Source: Aurelia coerulea (lineage: Eukaryota; Cnidaria; Scyphozoa; Semaeostomeae; Ulmaridae). From it: a DNA stretch of 64,000 bases. Shown here piece by piece: positions 1 through 11,545 of the stretch. A model generated the notes under the pieces. The model was given only the letters and a program-made list of their open reading frames with translations, searched no databases and was not told the origin of the DNA. Numbering within the stretch: position 1 is the first letter of the stretch; every line of letters starts with the position of its first letter. Position numbers and translations under genes: made by a program. The stretch lies in NCBI GenBank assembly GCA_039566865.1, contig CM076943.1, positions 20,804,501-20,868,500 of the forward strand, read 5' to 3'.

Positions 1-501
1 TCTCTTCCACCTGAGAAAAAATTGGTTTCGACTCACAACACAACAGTATTGTTGTTGAATCTTTCCAAAACTTAAAAATCAATCGTGTAATACCTTATTC
101 ACACTGCAAATTAAACTAGCGTAAACTAACCCAGGTTATCGAATGGGGCCTTCTAATTGGTCAATCCAACATATCCAATGCATTTGATTGGTTGAAATTT
201 AACCTGGTTTAGGTAAAGCTGGTTTAACTGTTTCAGTGTGAATGCAGTATAAATGTGATTGCCCATTAGGTCAATTGCCATAATCGCAGAGACAGATTTT
301 TGATGGCATCATTATTCTGGAATAACATAGTTTTCTATACTTCTCTAGTTTTGAAGTTGTGACGTGATCAAATTGCTAAATCGTAAACAAAAAAGCTACA
401 GTCTTTTGTTGCATGCCACCATTTTGTAGGTCATATTGACCTTTCTCAGTCAGTTTGAAATTAATGATGAATCAATTCCTCTCATGAACGCTGTCATACT
501 A
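1..501. other. No gene seen; probable intron sequence
   Basis: No coding exon is recognisable on either strand. The next kelch exons of the minus-strand KLHL-type gene must lie to the left of the window, so this stretch is probably its second intron. The 1106-1541 segment between the palindromic element and the second exon is likewise empty. Confidence 0.5.
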
Positions 502-1103
502 CCGGGTGCGCCAAAATAAACTATGCACGTTTGGCAGGCCACAATAAATCGTACACTGGACCGATTTTAAAGATTTATGACTTAATCTTTAGCAGAAAGC
601 CTGAATTAGATCCTAGAACTTTTGCAAATTTTTCCGTGTTCAGGTTTTAGAGCTAGAAGCGAGTTTCTTAAAATGTTCGTTTTCGAAAACATTGAAAACG
701 AAAAAAAACGTTGATCAAATTTTAAAGGATTCAGCATGAATGAACAAAGAAAAACTGTTTTTAGAGGGATTTGGGAGTTTAGTACGAACTCTCGTACAGC
801 AGATTACAATTGGTTGACTTCTAAATCGCAAATCACCACGAACAAGTTCTCTCTTTGTCCATTCATGTCGATTCTTTAGAAAACTTGATCGATGTTTTTG
901 GACCGTTTTCAGTGTTTTCGAAAACTAAAATTTTAGGAAACCCGCTTCTAGCTCTAAAGACTGAAAACGAAAAGATTTGCAAAAAATCCCAGTATCTAAT
1001 TCAGGCTTTTTGCTAACGATTAAGTTATAAATCTTCAAAATCGTTCCGGTGTACGATTTATTGTGGCCTGCCAAACGTGCATAGTTTATTTTGGCGCACC
1101 CGG
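502..1103. mobile_element. Palindromic TA-flanked foldback element, copy 1
   Basis: The sequence starts CCGGGTGCGCCAAAATAAAC and ends with the reverse complement. Each half (about 300 bp) is a diverged inverted copy of the other. TA dinucleotides at 500-501 and 1104-1105 flank it, as expected for Tc1/mariner-type insertion. It has no coding capacity. A second copy with the same termini lies at 61405-62003. It sits in an intron of the KLHL-type gene. Confidence 0.8.
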
Positions 1104-1541
1104 TAAATAAAACAATAGACTTGCTACAAGCCTGCTCTCTTCTTGTCCGCACAAGATAAAGACAGAGCAGGAAGAAGGAGAAATGTTATTCCCAAAACAA
1201 TGATGATATCCAAAACGTTCTCCCTAGAATTATGGTAAATTACCTAAAGTTCCCTTCGAGAATTCATTTGAAAGAATTAGGCAATAACATTTACATGATT
1301 ACAAATATTTGAAATTAAACTGAAGTCCAACATTTTAGCTAAGAAGCTACGATTTAGCAAATTTGTTGAAATGATTCTTGGTGCTCTACTCATCCAGTAC
1401 TTTGAACCTTCTTTATGATTTAAACTTTCAGAATATTACATCAAAACAGTAAAGGACATAAACAGCAAATAATCAAGGGAGACTGACATGATCATATGAA
1501 TGAACTGTGCAATGAGGCTGGATTCACACTCAAAATCTTAC

Positions 1542-1682
1542 CAGTAAGATATAATTTATTATCAAGAACAGCGACACCAAATTGTAGCCGTCGTGTCGTC
1601 ATCGTTGCCACATGTCTCCATGTGTCTGACCTCGGATTGTATTCTTCAATGCACAAAGAAGCTCCTTTCAGAGAATCCATGC
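1542..1682 (-). CDS. KLHL1/4/5: KLHL-type gene, exon 2 (kelch 1-2)
   Basis: 141 bp. The acceptor AG is at 1683-1684 after a T-rich tract and the donor GTAAGA is read from 1541 downwards. The product begins with the Gly-Met that completes kelch 1 (MDSLKGAS) and stops in kelch 2. Confidence 0.85.
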
Positions 1683-4600
1683 CTGATGAAATAAGGAGAA
1701 CTAACTCATTATTTTAAAAAGGTAGGTGGCCTTATCTTTTGAATATGTACAGAGAAGTGCTTTCTATTGAAACGTCATATAAGCCAAACTTTGTCAATAA
1801 ACGCACTCACAGAAATTGAAAGATCGAAGAAACTGTTTATTCTTTAGTTGGCTTGATTTAGAAAGGCTTGCCCCGGTAGTTTCAGCATTGGAAGAAGTAT
1901 GAATCTTTGTTCGTTTCTTAGCAGTTTTTGACATGCACAACTGTTAGTATTCCTGTAATTCATGGGGAATAAGCTCCACTCATATTAAACGCAAGAAATC
2001 CTAAATTTATCTGACCAAATCCGAGGCCTTAATCATCAATGCTCATGAAGTTCAAACTTCGCTGAAACAATTCAAGAAATAAACATCTCCTCCTCGTAAA
2101 AAGTGCTAAACATTGCGTTAATGTGGCATGCAAATATTCGTTGTTTTCATGCTGAAGCCTTTCTGGTCATTTCCTGAATCATGCAACGGGAGTTAAACTT
2201 CATATTTTGTCCACAATTTCTCCCAGTGCAACCCCAGTTCAGCATCGCGGAGGAGATTCCCTCGTATCCGCCATCTTCCAGAAAGTAATGCACCGTCCCA
2301 GACCCCTTTGAAAAGGTCTATTAATTTACCATTACAACAATACGTGTGAACGATTTTGGAACCTTGAAACGAAAATGATGTGAATGATTTTGGGACCTTA
2401 TAAAATTCATCTATTTGTCAAGCCACGTGACTTCATACTTCAAGGATTACAAAAGAAGAGAAGCAGGTCACTTTTGGGTACGATACCGCAAAATCCACGA
2501 TGATCTTAATCGTTCAGTGCTGTGCTTAAGGACAATCATTCATGCATGAAGTGCAAATTAATGGACTTAGTACTCTTCCTCTGAGGTATTGCGGTTATGG
2601 ACAACCTGTGCACCCTTCTGGAAGATCGACGTACAAAAGAAATAGATTATTTATAGTTCCATTTAAATTACCCAATCCGTCTTGCTTCCAATGCTTCCTT
2701 GTGTCCGATCTATCAGTTTTCTTCAAAAACTCTAACCGTTCCGTTCTATGTCAGGCCCTGATAGTCTGAAATAACTTTGTTAATGCTGCCTAGAAAAGCT
2801 CATATTATACTCCCACCTAGGGTCCAGTTTCAACATCACTTTTTTGCCGCGTCCAATTTAATAGATGTTGCTAAAAACTTCTAAGTGTCAATTAAATTCA
2901 ATATAAAAATGATGTTCAAACCGCCTGCTGTTTTAAATAAATAAAATGGCAGGAGTTCACCAGCTCTCTCGTATCAAACGGCAGAAACACGACTTGGTTC
3001 AAATATCGTATTTCTGCTGCGTTTAATTAATCAATTCCAGGCCATGGTCCATAGTTTCTACGTTTGATCAGCCACTGCACATGTGCATTTTAAAAATTGC
3101 CATTTCAACTATTCTAATGTCAATCCAACAAGGCAAAAAAATGATGCTTAAATCAAATTTTTAGACACGGTAGATTCTGCCGTTTTTAATATAGGGTAGT
3201 CCAATTCGACACGGCAAAAAACGATGTTTAAATCAAATTGTTAGACACGGCAGATTCTGCCGTTTTTAATGTAGGGTAGTTCAATCCGACACGGCAAAAG
3301 AACGACTTTTAAATCAAATTTTTGGACACGGTGGTAGATTCTGCCGTTTTTAATGTAGGGTAGTTCAATTCGACACGGCAAAAAACGATGTTTAAATCAA
3401 ATTGTTAGACACGGTAGATTATGCCGTTTTTAATATAGGGTAGTCCAATTCGACACGGCAAAAAACGATGTTTAAATCAAATTGTTAGACACGGCAGATT
3501 CTGCCGTTTTTAATGTAGGGTAGTTCAATCCGACACGGCAAAAGAACGACTTTTAAATCAAATTTTCGGACACGGTGGTAGATTCTGCCGTTTTTAATGT
3601 AGGGTAGTTCAATCCGACACGGCAAAAGAACGACTTTTAAATCAAATTTTCGGACACGGTGGTAGATTCTGCCGTTTTTAATGTAGGGTAGTTCAATCCG
3701 ACACGGCAAAAGAACGACTTTTAAATCAAATTTTCGGACACGGTGGTAGATTCTGCCGTTTTTAATGTAGGGTAGTTCAATCCGACACGGCAAAAGAACG
3801 ACTTTTAAATCAAATTTTCGGACACGGTGGTAGATTCTGCCGTTTTTAATGTAGGGTAGTTCAATTCGACAGGGCAAAAACGATGTTTAAATCAAATTGT
3901 TAGACACGGCAGATTCTGCCGTTTTTAATGTAGGGTAGTTCAATCCGACACGGCAAAAGAACGACTTTTAAATCAAATTTTCGGACACGGTGGTAGATTC
4001 TGCCGTTTTTAATGTAGGGTAGTTCAATCCGACACGGCAAAAGAACGACTTTTAAATCAAATTTTCGCACACGGTGGTAGATTCTGCCGTTTTTAATGTA
4101 GGGTAGTTCAATCCGACACGGCAAAAGAACGACTTTTAAATCAAATTTGCGGACACGGTGGTAGATTCTGCCGTTTTTAATGTAGGGTAGTTCAATCCGA
4201 CACGGCAAAAGAACGACTTTTAAATCAAATTTTCGGACACGGTGGTAGATTCTGCCGTTTTTAATGTAGGGTAGTTCAATCCGACACGGCAAAAGAACGA
4301 CTTTTAAATCAAATTTTCGGACACGGTGGTAGATTCTGCCGTTTTTAATGTAGGGTAGTTCAATTCGACACGGCAAAAGAACGACTTTTAAATCAAATTT
4401 TTGGACACGGTGGTAGATTCTGCCGTTTTTAATGTAGGGTAGTTCAATCCGACACGGCAAAAGAACGACTTTTAAATCAAATTTTTGGACACGGTGGTAG
4501 ATTCTGCCGTTTTTAATGCAGGGTAGTTCAATTCGACAGGGCAAAAAAAAGATGTTTAAACTAGGCCTAAAAAACATTATCAAATCAAGAAAAATTCAAC

Positions 4601-5546
4601 TTACCCCCAATAGCATACAAAACACCAACAGTTTAAACTAGGCCTAAAAAACATTATCAAATGAAGAAAAGTTCAACTTACCCCCAATAGCATACAAAAC
4701 ACCAACAGTTCCTTTCCTCGGTTTTGCTTTCAGCTGTTGCAGTTCTCCCCTCCTTTCTGGCACCAAATGGTATTTCATCGCTTCAAGCAATAGATCTTTG
4801 CAGGGATTGCTGTCTGCTATAGCAGGAAAGCGTGCCACTTCATCAACCAAGAACTGAGGTGGCAACAAAGGCAGTCTGATGTGCCGTAAAATATCACCAA
4901 CTGCAGACTTCCTAGTTTCATAATCATGATTTATCCAGCTCAAAACACAAGAAAATATCTGCTCTTCTGACGTGACATTGATATCTTCTCCCATCAATAA
5001 ATCACATATCTGTTCTGAGCTTAGCAAGAAAAATTCTTGATTTTTGCAGACATCTAGGAAATGGTCTTGAGCATATTTGTCTGCAATTTTAAACAATTGT
5101 TCACAGCTGTGTGCATCAGCAAAAGCTCTGATACCGAGACAATTTGATGGATGTAACTGGCTTTTCATGAATTCACAACAAGCATCTCTAATGTCTTTTA
5201 TTTGAAGAATGGAAGATGATGCAAGAAGACTTTCTACATTATCTACTCGTATTTCAAGTTCTGAGGTATAAGCATAGTTTATAAGTGCTTCTAAAGCTTC
5301 TGGCTCTATGTTGTTGAGAGTAACAACATTCTGGTGAGTCTCTGCAAGTTCCCCTGTAAACATGGCACTAAAATAATCGCAAAGAGAACAGATAACTACT
5401 TTATGAGCTCTGATTTCTTTATCTCCAGCAACCAATACAACATCTGTGAATTGATCCCTTTCACGAAATTCTGCCATTCTTTTGAAGGATTCCACAATGC
5501 GATTGAAAGAACGGTGGATAACTTTGTCAACTGATATGGTATCCAT
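1542..5546 (-). CDS. KLHL1/4/5: Kelch-like BTB-BACK protein, KLHL1/4/5 subfamily (5' part, two exons)
   Basis: Proteins of this family are substrate adaptors for Cullin-3 ubiquitin ligases: BTB binds Cul3, BACK positions the substrate arm, and the kelch propeller binds substrate or actin. Two exons are visible. Exon 1 (4682-5546) encodes 288 residues: BTB about 27-130 (DQFTDVVLVAGDKEIRAHKV, AMFTGEL), BACK about 135-240 (LHPSNCLGIRAFAD), then a linker typical of KLHL1/4/5 (AMKYHLVPERR, KPRKGTVG) and the start of kelch 1 (YAIGG). Exon 2 (1542-1682) carries the rest of kelch 1 and part of kelch 2 (GRRLQ-type segment RRLQFGVAVLDNKLYLTG). Donors GTAAGT and GTAAGA and a TTTCATCAG acceptor are present, both introns are phase 1, and the reading frame joins correctly. 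The start is the first ATG upstream of BTB. The remaining four or so kelch repeats lie beyond the left edge. Assignment to the subfamily is from remembered family motifs. Confidence 0.85.
3127..4553. repeat. 84-bp minisatellite in KLHL intron 1
   Basis: About 17 tandem units. The main unit is 84 bp (for example 3571, 3655 and 3739 start equivalent units); variants of 80, 81 and 83 bp occur at the left end. Each unit contains the near-palindrome CGGNAGATTCTGCCG region and GACACGG boxes. Because 84 is a multiple of three and the unit has no stop on the minus strand, two long repetitive reading frames appear (3485-3877 and 3900-4583, period 28 residues, PCRIELPYIKNGRIYHR core). I regard these as a by-product of the repeat and not as a gene. 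Confidence 0.9.
4554..4710. repeat. 77-bp tandem duplication including the exon 1 splice donor
   Basis: Positions 4554-4630 and 4631-4710 are two copies (a few mismatches) of the end of KLHL exon 1, its GTAAGT donor and about 40 bp of intron. The copy nearer the ATG (donor at 4680-4681) keeps the reading frame into exon 2. The distal donor (4603-4604) would add 77 bp, which breaks the frame and includes an in-frame stop. Confidence 0.85.
4682..5546 (-). CDS. KLHL1/4/5: KLHL-type gene, exon 1 (BTB and BACK)
   Basis: 865 bp from the ATG at 5544-5546 to the donor at 4681. It encodes the complete BTB and BACK domains and the first residues of kelch 1. The 3' end lies within the duplicated 77-bp block. 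Confidence 0.85.
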
Positions 5547-5735
5547 TGCTTTAACTCATTAAAGCCATTACCTGATCTAGAAAATGAAGTAGAGGATCTA
5601 CTTTCACTGGGATGAAAAGAGCACAACTGCATTGATCAACAACCAAGCATTTTGGTGGAACACAATTTGAGACAAATGTACTGTATGCCTGACCACAATC
5701 CCAGCCTGTTCCAAACAAAGATTGTCAGTAGGACA

Positions 5736-6135
5736 CAGGGACGCCAGAGTGATGGTAGGGCAAGGGGGGCGACTAGGAACGTAAGGGCATTCGAGACCGA
5801 AGGCGAGCGAAGCGAGCCAAAAAACAGGGGGGCCCGGGGGTACTCCCCCGGGAAAATTTTTGTGGCAACGCCCTTTAGATTGGCTTAAAATGCTATCAAA
5901 AATGATTCAACAAACATTAATCTTATTTTGTAGTTGCAATTGCCAGTCATTTTTCATTACTGGGCGGCTTTTCTATCAAGTTTCAACATAAGTTGCTTTC
6001 CGTTGTATCGTATTTAACGTTGTCAAAGTAAATTATTGTTTTTCATTGAAAGGGCACTTTTTCCCCCCTTGCCCCCCTTAGGAAAGGGCAGGAGGGGCGC
6101 TTGCCCCCCGCGCCCCCCCCTCTCCGGCGTTCCTG
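5736..6135. mobile_element. Non-autonomous hAT-like element, 400 bp
   Basis: Termini CAGGGACGCC and GGCGTTCCTG are inverted repeats, and GTAGGACA is duplicated exactly on both sides (5728-5735, 6136-6143), an 8-bp target duplication as in hAT elements. The interior is C- and G-rich and contains GCGAGCGAAGCGAGCC and a small CCCGGGGGTACTCCCCCGGG palindrome related to the G-run MITE family. There is no transposase. Confidence 0.75.
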
Positions 6136-6701
6136 GTAGGACAGATTGGAATGTGTCCATTTTTTCTGGAACAGAGCTTCAAAGCCATTCTTCAAAAAAG
6201 GATATTTTCTATATTTTGTAAACATCAGGGGAATGTTCGACTGTGCACAGCAGTGGAAGCTGTAATGCTACTCAAATATTTTGTATCAAAATGTATAACA
6301 GTATGGCATGATCATTGGTTTTTGACTAGCTGACTAAGAGAGTGATATATAGCTTCTGATTAATGACTAATTTTGTGTTGAAGGTTAAACTAATAGATAT
6401 TCCTGTCAGAACTGTTGCATGTGTAAGTGCATTACTCAGCAAATCTAAACACAGCTATTTTGCACATGAAAGATCTCAGATTGTCAGTTCACACTCTGCA
6501 TGCCTTCTTCCATAGGCATTAGTCATGGAAAGGTCATCATTCAATTGTTAAGGACATCTACAGTACACTGGTATCAAACTCTTTGTAGAGAACTCTAAAA
6601 TTATACAATTCATGAGATTTGAATTTCATGTTCAGCGTCAGGAGGAAATAGGCCATCAACAGGAATTGACTTCTGTGATATTTGAAACAAAAAAGTTGCC
6701 A
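6136..6701. other. No gene seen
   Basis: AT-rich sequence with no supported exon, RNA gene or repeat boundary. Confidence 0.5.
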
Positions 6702-7645
6702 CTGGGTGTCCCAAAAAATGCTAGTGACAAGAATTTAGGCTGAATAAATTTCCATCAAGTTTTTAAATGACCCTCGATAGTTAACTTGAACATGGATACC
6801 TTTTTTGCTGACATTGGTGCTTTGAGAGTGAAAATATTAACCTTGAAAGTCCAAATTTGTCTCCACCTCCAAACCAGAGCTTTTGGGTCTTGGCCTAAAT
6901 TGCAAGATGTTTGGGGAATCTCCTGAATCATAGTCAAACAAAATCAAGAAGCCTTGTGCTAAGGAATTCACATCCAAATCTTAACTTGACAATTGGATTC
7001 ACGAATTTACGTCTAGTGGCATTTTTTTCACTCCTCAAAAAAGGTTCAATTACATCTGTCTTATAAAAGAGAGTCACTTGCAAAATAGTTCCCTTGCATT
7101 TGAAAACACTCTTCCTTGAAATCATCATACCGTTGCTGAATGAAATGCATTTTATGCACTTATCTCAAACTTATTACGACAGCCTTCTCCAACAAGCAAT
7201 CATATATACCCAAGGGAACAAATTTCCACGGATAAGATCCTTAAAAATCCTCACTTTTCTACTTTTTGAAGGTGCATTTTGAATTCCTTTGGGTATTGAA
7301 ATTTGTTTTTCAATTTTCATCTTTTCAAATTTTTATTCAAATGTGTGCCTAAACATGGGTCCTTTTTCAAAACTACTGTAAGCTATTTCTATGACTCAGG
7401 AGATTCCTAAACAGTGTGTTTGCAGTATAGGCCTAAACTCAAAAGCTCTGGTTAGGAGGTGGAGGCAAATCTGGACTTTCAAGATTAATATTTCAACACT
7501 TAAAGCACCAATATCAACAAAGAAGGTATTTATCTTCATGCTAACTATCTAAGAGTACTTCAAAACTTACCAAGAATTGATGCAACCTAGATTTTGTTGT
7601 TGTCAACCTTGCTGATATCTGTAACATTTTTCTGAGACATCCAGT
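6702..7645. mobile_element. TA-type element with CTGGGTGTCCCAAAAAA terminus
   Basis: The left end CTGGGTGTCCCAAAAAATG and the right end TTTTTCTGAGACATCCAG are inverted. Subterminal inverted segments (AAACCAGAGCTTTTGGG at about 6877, CAAAAGCTCTGGTTAGGAGG at about 7440) are shared with the element at 14372-15286, so both belong to one family. Non-coding. The flanking TA is clear only on the right. Confidence 0.6.
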
Positions 7646-8095
7646 AGAACACCCCGGGCCAAATCATCTTGATCCATCAAAATCAGCACTTTTAGGATTC
7701 AAACCCACTCTGTTACAAGATTTGTGTTGTTGATCAATGCCTATTTAAACGAACATTGTTTAGAATCTAACAAACTTACAAGAAACCTTATAGGTTTTAC
7801 TGATCAAACATGTAGATATGTAGAGGTTTGCTTGCAAATGCCCTTACTTTGCAAAACTTGTTACCAGCCTTGGACTCTTATGGATAGTTGGATTTTTTTG
7901 TGCTGGACATACATGAAACTTATCAGCTGACAAATACATGAAAACTATATATAGAAACTAAGTTATATGTGTTTCTGGTGCACAAAACCTTTCTTTTCAC
8001 ATGGGGTGTGCCCTGGACATAACTTTCTTACAAAATGTGTGTACCTCAAGTAGACTTGCATTCTAAAGAATCACAGCTGATGGCGATGTGAAGTC

Positions 8096-8233
8096 GGGAA
8101 GACCAAATAGAGTCCACAACCCCTTGTAATCATGCGCAAAGGGTGGGGCTCACTCTACCTAGGATTGAAACCTGTCCCGCCTGACTTTTCTGGCTGCAAA
8201 GTCAGAGGATTATACCACTGCACCACAACACCT
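8096..8233 (-). repeat. tRNA-derived SINE-like unit
   Basis: Read on the minus strand it has an A-box-like GTGGTGCAGTGGT (8214-8226) and a B-box-like GGTTTCAATCC (8162-8172) at tRNA spacing, with a possible anticodon arm between them. The rest of the cloverleaf does not look like a functional tRNA. I call it a SINE head. Confidence 0.6.
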
Positions 8234-8313
8234 TCAGGTTTTGTTGGTTGTAATTTTTGGTCACTGTTCTACACCACAGATCTGTGACCTCAGATGCCAT
8301 CTGGTTTGGCTGA

Positions 8314-10060
8314 AGGTGTTGTGGCGCAGTGGTGTCATTCTCTTACCCTGCACCCAGAAAGATAAGGCTCAAATCCTTACTGGTTGCCAGAGCATGCGGA
8401 AATCATCCAATTTCATGCTTGTCAGCCAATGAGATCACAGCTTTCTAGCCCCTGGAGACAAAATCGGCCGTTTGAGGTAAATTTTCTAGTACCCTCACTA
8501 AAACTGAAATGGATGCTAGAATACTTCAGTTATTCGCAATTTTTTTTGATAAATCAGTTGTGGGGATGTCCGTCCAGAGTTGTTTACATGTTTAGGCACA
8601 TAGCTTGTTTGGGGCCGGAGCTGCGTTCATTTTCCGGTCGAAGAATATTGACCTTTGTTGAAATATCTATAGAAATCGCTACAAATGAGATATACAGATA
8701 AGAATTTCAGCAATTATGCATACTGACCTGAGCAATAACCCAAACTCCTTTACTGCTATCATATCTCAAAATTGGAGGCAATTTCTCATGATTTCTGGTA
8801 GAGATATCATTTGGGCCTAAGCTTGTCCTCACTTAAAACTCATTCCATTGCACTTAAAAAGTAGTGGTAAAATTCTAGAGCTGAATAATGCACTTACCCA
8901 TGACTCAGGCACAAGTTTGACTTGGTTTGCCTTTTTTACATTAGCAAATTTTTATAAGAAACGACCAGTTGTGGGTGAATTGCAAAAACTTTCCTCGGTC
9001 CATATTTTTATCTGCACAGTCCGCTTCAAACAACAAACAGTGAACTTTGTATCATAAAAGTCTTGCATTACAAAACATTCCTGTAGAACGATTCCATGCG
9101 CCTTAGCGAGACACTCGTGAATTGTTTTCACGCATTTGGTTCAATCAGTCAATGCAAACAAACAAAAGTGCAAAACCAGGTATCTTTTTTAGCAAACCCA
9201 AAACAATGTTTTGTTCTTTTTATGTTTTGCATTGATTGAAATAAGAACGAAAAGAACGAAATGCGTGAATACAATTCACGAGTGCCTCGCTAAAGCGCAT
9301 GGAATCGTTCAAAAGGAATGTTCTGTGATGCAAGACTTTTATGATGCAATGTCAAAGTTCACTGTTTGTTGTCTGAAGCGGAGAATCTGTGTAGAGAAAA
9401 ATATGGACCGAGAAAAGTTTTTGCAATTCGCCCACAACTGGTTGTTTCTTACAAAAATTTGGCAAATTAAAGAAGGCAAACGAAGTCAAACTGGTGTCTG
9501 AGTCATGGGTAAGCGTATTATCTAGCTCAAGAATTTTACCATTACTTTTTAAGTGCAATGGAATGAGTTTTAAGCAAGGACAAGCTTAGGCCCAAATGAT
9601 GTCTCTACCAGAAATCGTTAGAAATTGCCTCCAATTTTGAGATATGATAGCAGTGAAAGAGTTTCGGTTATTGCTCAGGTCAGTATGCGTAATCGCTGAA
9701 ATTCTTATCTGTATATCTCATTTGTAGCGATTTCTACAGATATTTCAAGGAAGGTCAATATTCTTTGACCGGAAAATGAACGCAGCTCCGGCCCCAAACG
9801 AGCTGTGTGCATAAACATGTAAACAACTCTGGACGGACATCCCCACAACTGATTTATCAAAAAAAATTGCGAATAACTGAAGTATTCTAGCATCCATTTC
9901 AGTTTTAGTGAGGGTACTAGAAAATTTACCTCAAACGACCGATTTTGTCTCCAGGGGCTAGAAAGCGGTGATCTCATTGGCTGACAAGCATGAAATTGGA
10001 TGATTTCCGCATGCTCTGACAACCAGTAAGGATTTGGGCCTTATCTTGCACCCAGAACAG
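8314..10060. mobile_element. Large inverted pair of repeats with tRNA-like heads
   Basis: Arms of about 800 bp (about 8362-9165 and 9222-10040) are inverted copies with roughly 90 percent identity by eye, separated by a loop of about 60 bp. The left arm is preceded by a tRNA-like head on the plus strand (A box GTGGCGCAGTGGT 8321-8333, B box GGCTCAAATCC 8366-8376); the right arm keeps a B-box-like GGATTTGGGCC in inverse orientation at 10027-10037. The similar open frames in both arms (8384-8701 plus, 9705-10022 minus) have no recognisable domain and reflect the shared repeat. Confidence 0.65.
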
Positions 10061-10887
10061 TAGGGCAAACAGGGTTGATCCCAGGTAGAGCCCCCCACCA
10101 CATCAGCACCATGACAAAGGCTTGCACACTCGATTAGGGATCCTGGCACTTGGTGCTAAAAACCACAATTTCACCTCCACCTTCGCCAATGGTTTGTCAA
10201 AGGAAACAAACTGAAGGCTTGTGCATGAAACAATCATTCATTTGTAAATCTAGACTTTGTCTCGTCCTTGGGATAACGCAGCTCAGATTTAATCCCTGGT
10301 TGCCAAAGTTTTCCTAGCTGCTTTACACATCGACGATCTTGAAAAGTCAACACATTCTCCGCACACAAAGATGCGTTTTGATACTTTTGGCAAGCTGCTA
10401 AACAATCCATATTCAAGAACTATTCTTGTTTTGTTGCATTGTCATTGTGATGTGAGTAGATTTTCTTTCTGGGCTGTTTGTTTTTGTTGACATCTAAATC
10501 AGAAAATCATAATAACCCCAGGTTCTTGTGCAAACTTTACCCTGAGTATCATATATTTTTTTTGATGTACCTATCTTAAATAACTATGAAATTCAAAGCA
10601 GAGCACCTTCTAACGTTCAAAGTCCTTTCAAAGTCCTATTCAAGTCGCCAAAGCAATGATAATATTGTCAGGCTTCGCCGTGAACGAAGCTTAGGCCGGT
10701 TGTTGTGAAAGATGTTGGACTATCTATACCAGCGAGGGCGAGAGACTCTTGGTGGATATTTGTGCGGGGAAGGAAGATACATGTTTTCAGCTTCGTAAAC
10801 AGTGCCATTCACTAAATGTCTTACCAGTAATCCAATGAATAACTTCTCCTCATCTTGGTATAACGTGGAACGGCTTCAAACTTCGTC
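10061..10887. other. No gene seen
   Basis: No supported exon, RNA gene or complete repeat is recognisable here. Confidence 0.5.
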
Positions 10888-11241
10888 GTGTCGACTGCTC
10901 TCCAAATTTCGCGTTTGACATCACAAAATTTCTACACAAGAACAATGAACAATAATGACCAACAAAACCAACACCGTGGGATCCCGGATGTGGCTGCTGT
11001 GAAGGCGATGCTTAGCGCCCTGGGCGTTAGTACTTTTTATTTTTTTGTTTACAGAAGTCATAAGTATGTATTTTTAACTACTTGTTTACTTCATTTATTT
11101 ATTTTTTCAATTCTTGTTATTTATACGCGGTGGCCCAATCAATTGAAGATTGTTTTACAGGGACCCTTGTTCGCGCTTTGCCTATTTTATTCTCTTGGAG
11201 TTTGCCTAGAGCCAGGCTCAACACCAGCCATGAATTCATAG
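10888..11241 (+). CDS. Unrecognised small hydrophobic ORF (117 aa), doubtful
   Basis: The polar N-terminus (NNNDQQNQHRG) is followed by two or three strongly hydrophobic stretches (about residues 45-75 and 82-106, FLTTCLLHLFIFSILVIY), then a short tail ending PGSTPAMNS. A second frame (11082-11360) is open over the 3' part. It could be a small membrane protein, or the damaged N-terminal part of a non-LTR retrotransposon ORF; no domain is recognised. I find no promoter or splice evidence. Confidence 0.25.
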   Translation: MSTALQISRLTSQNFYTRTMNNNDQQNQHRGIPDVAAVKAMLSALGVSTFYFFVYRSHKYVFLTTCLLHLFIFSILVIYTRWPNQLKIVLQGPLFALCLFYSLGVCLEPGSTPAMNS

Positions 11242-11545
11242 GGGGGCGAAGAACCAAAATTTTCCGACGCCAAAATCAACAAATCAACAACAACAACAGC
11301 ATAAGCAATAACCCCAATTTTAGGGATCATGCACGAAAAAGGACTGACGTGCTCCTTTAATGACTAGATTTTTGAATTATTTTCCAGTTTCAACGTTGGA
11401 GCCTTCAAAATTAGTGAATATGAAGCAAAAATATGCTGTAGATTCAAAATTATGTCAGAATGTATCCTCGAAAGTCAATAAATTCATGTTCTATGCATCA
11501 TTCTCCCAATAAAATCGTCTAGATGTGGGCCTGTAACCCTGTAAC

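Noticed and set aside
3485..4583. Two repetitive minus-strand frames of 130 and 227 codons
   Set aside because: They are generated by an 84-bp tandem unit without stops; no domain and no independent sign of coding.
8096..8233. Functional tRNA gene on the minus strand
   Set aside because: A and B boxes are present, but acceptor and T stems do not pair well; fits a SINE head better.
8384..10022. Near-identical 105-codon frames on opposite strands
   Set aside because: Both come from the two arms of one inverted repeat; no recognisable domain.
11190..11241. Possible 2A-like skip motif at the end of the small hydrophobic ORF
   Set aside because: The residues GVCLEPGS lack the conserved D-x-E-x-N-P-G-P pattern.
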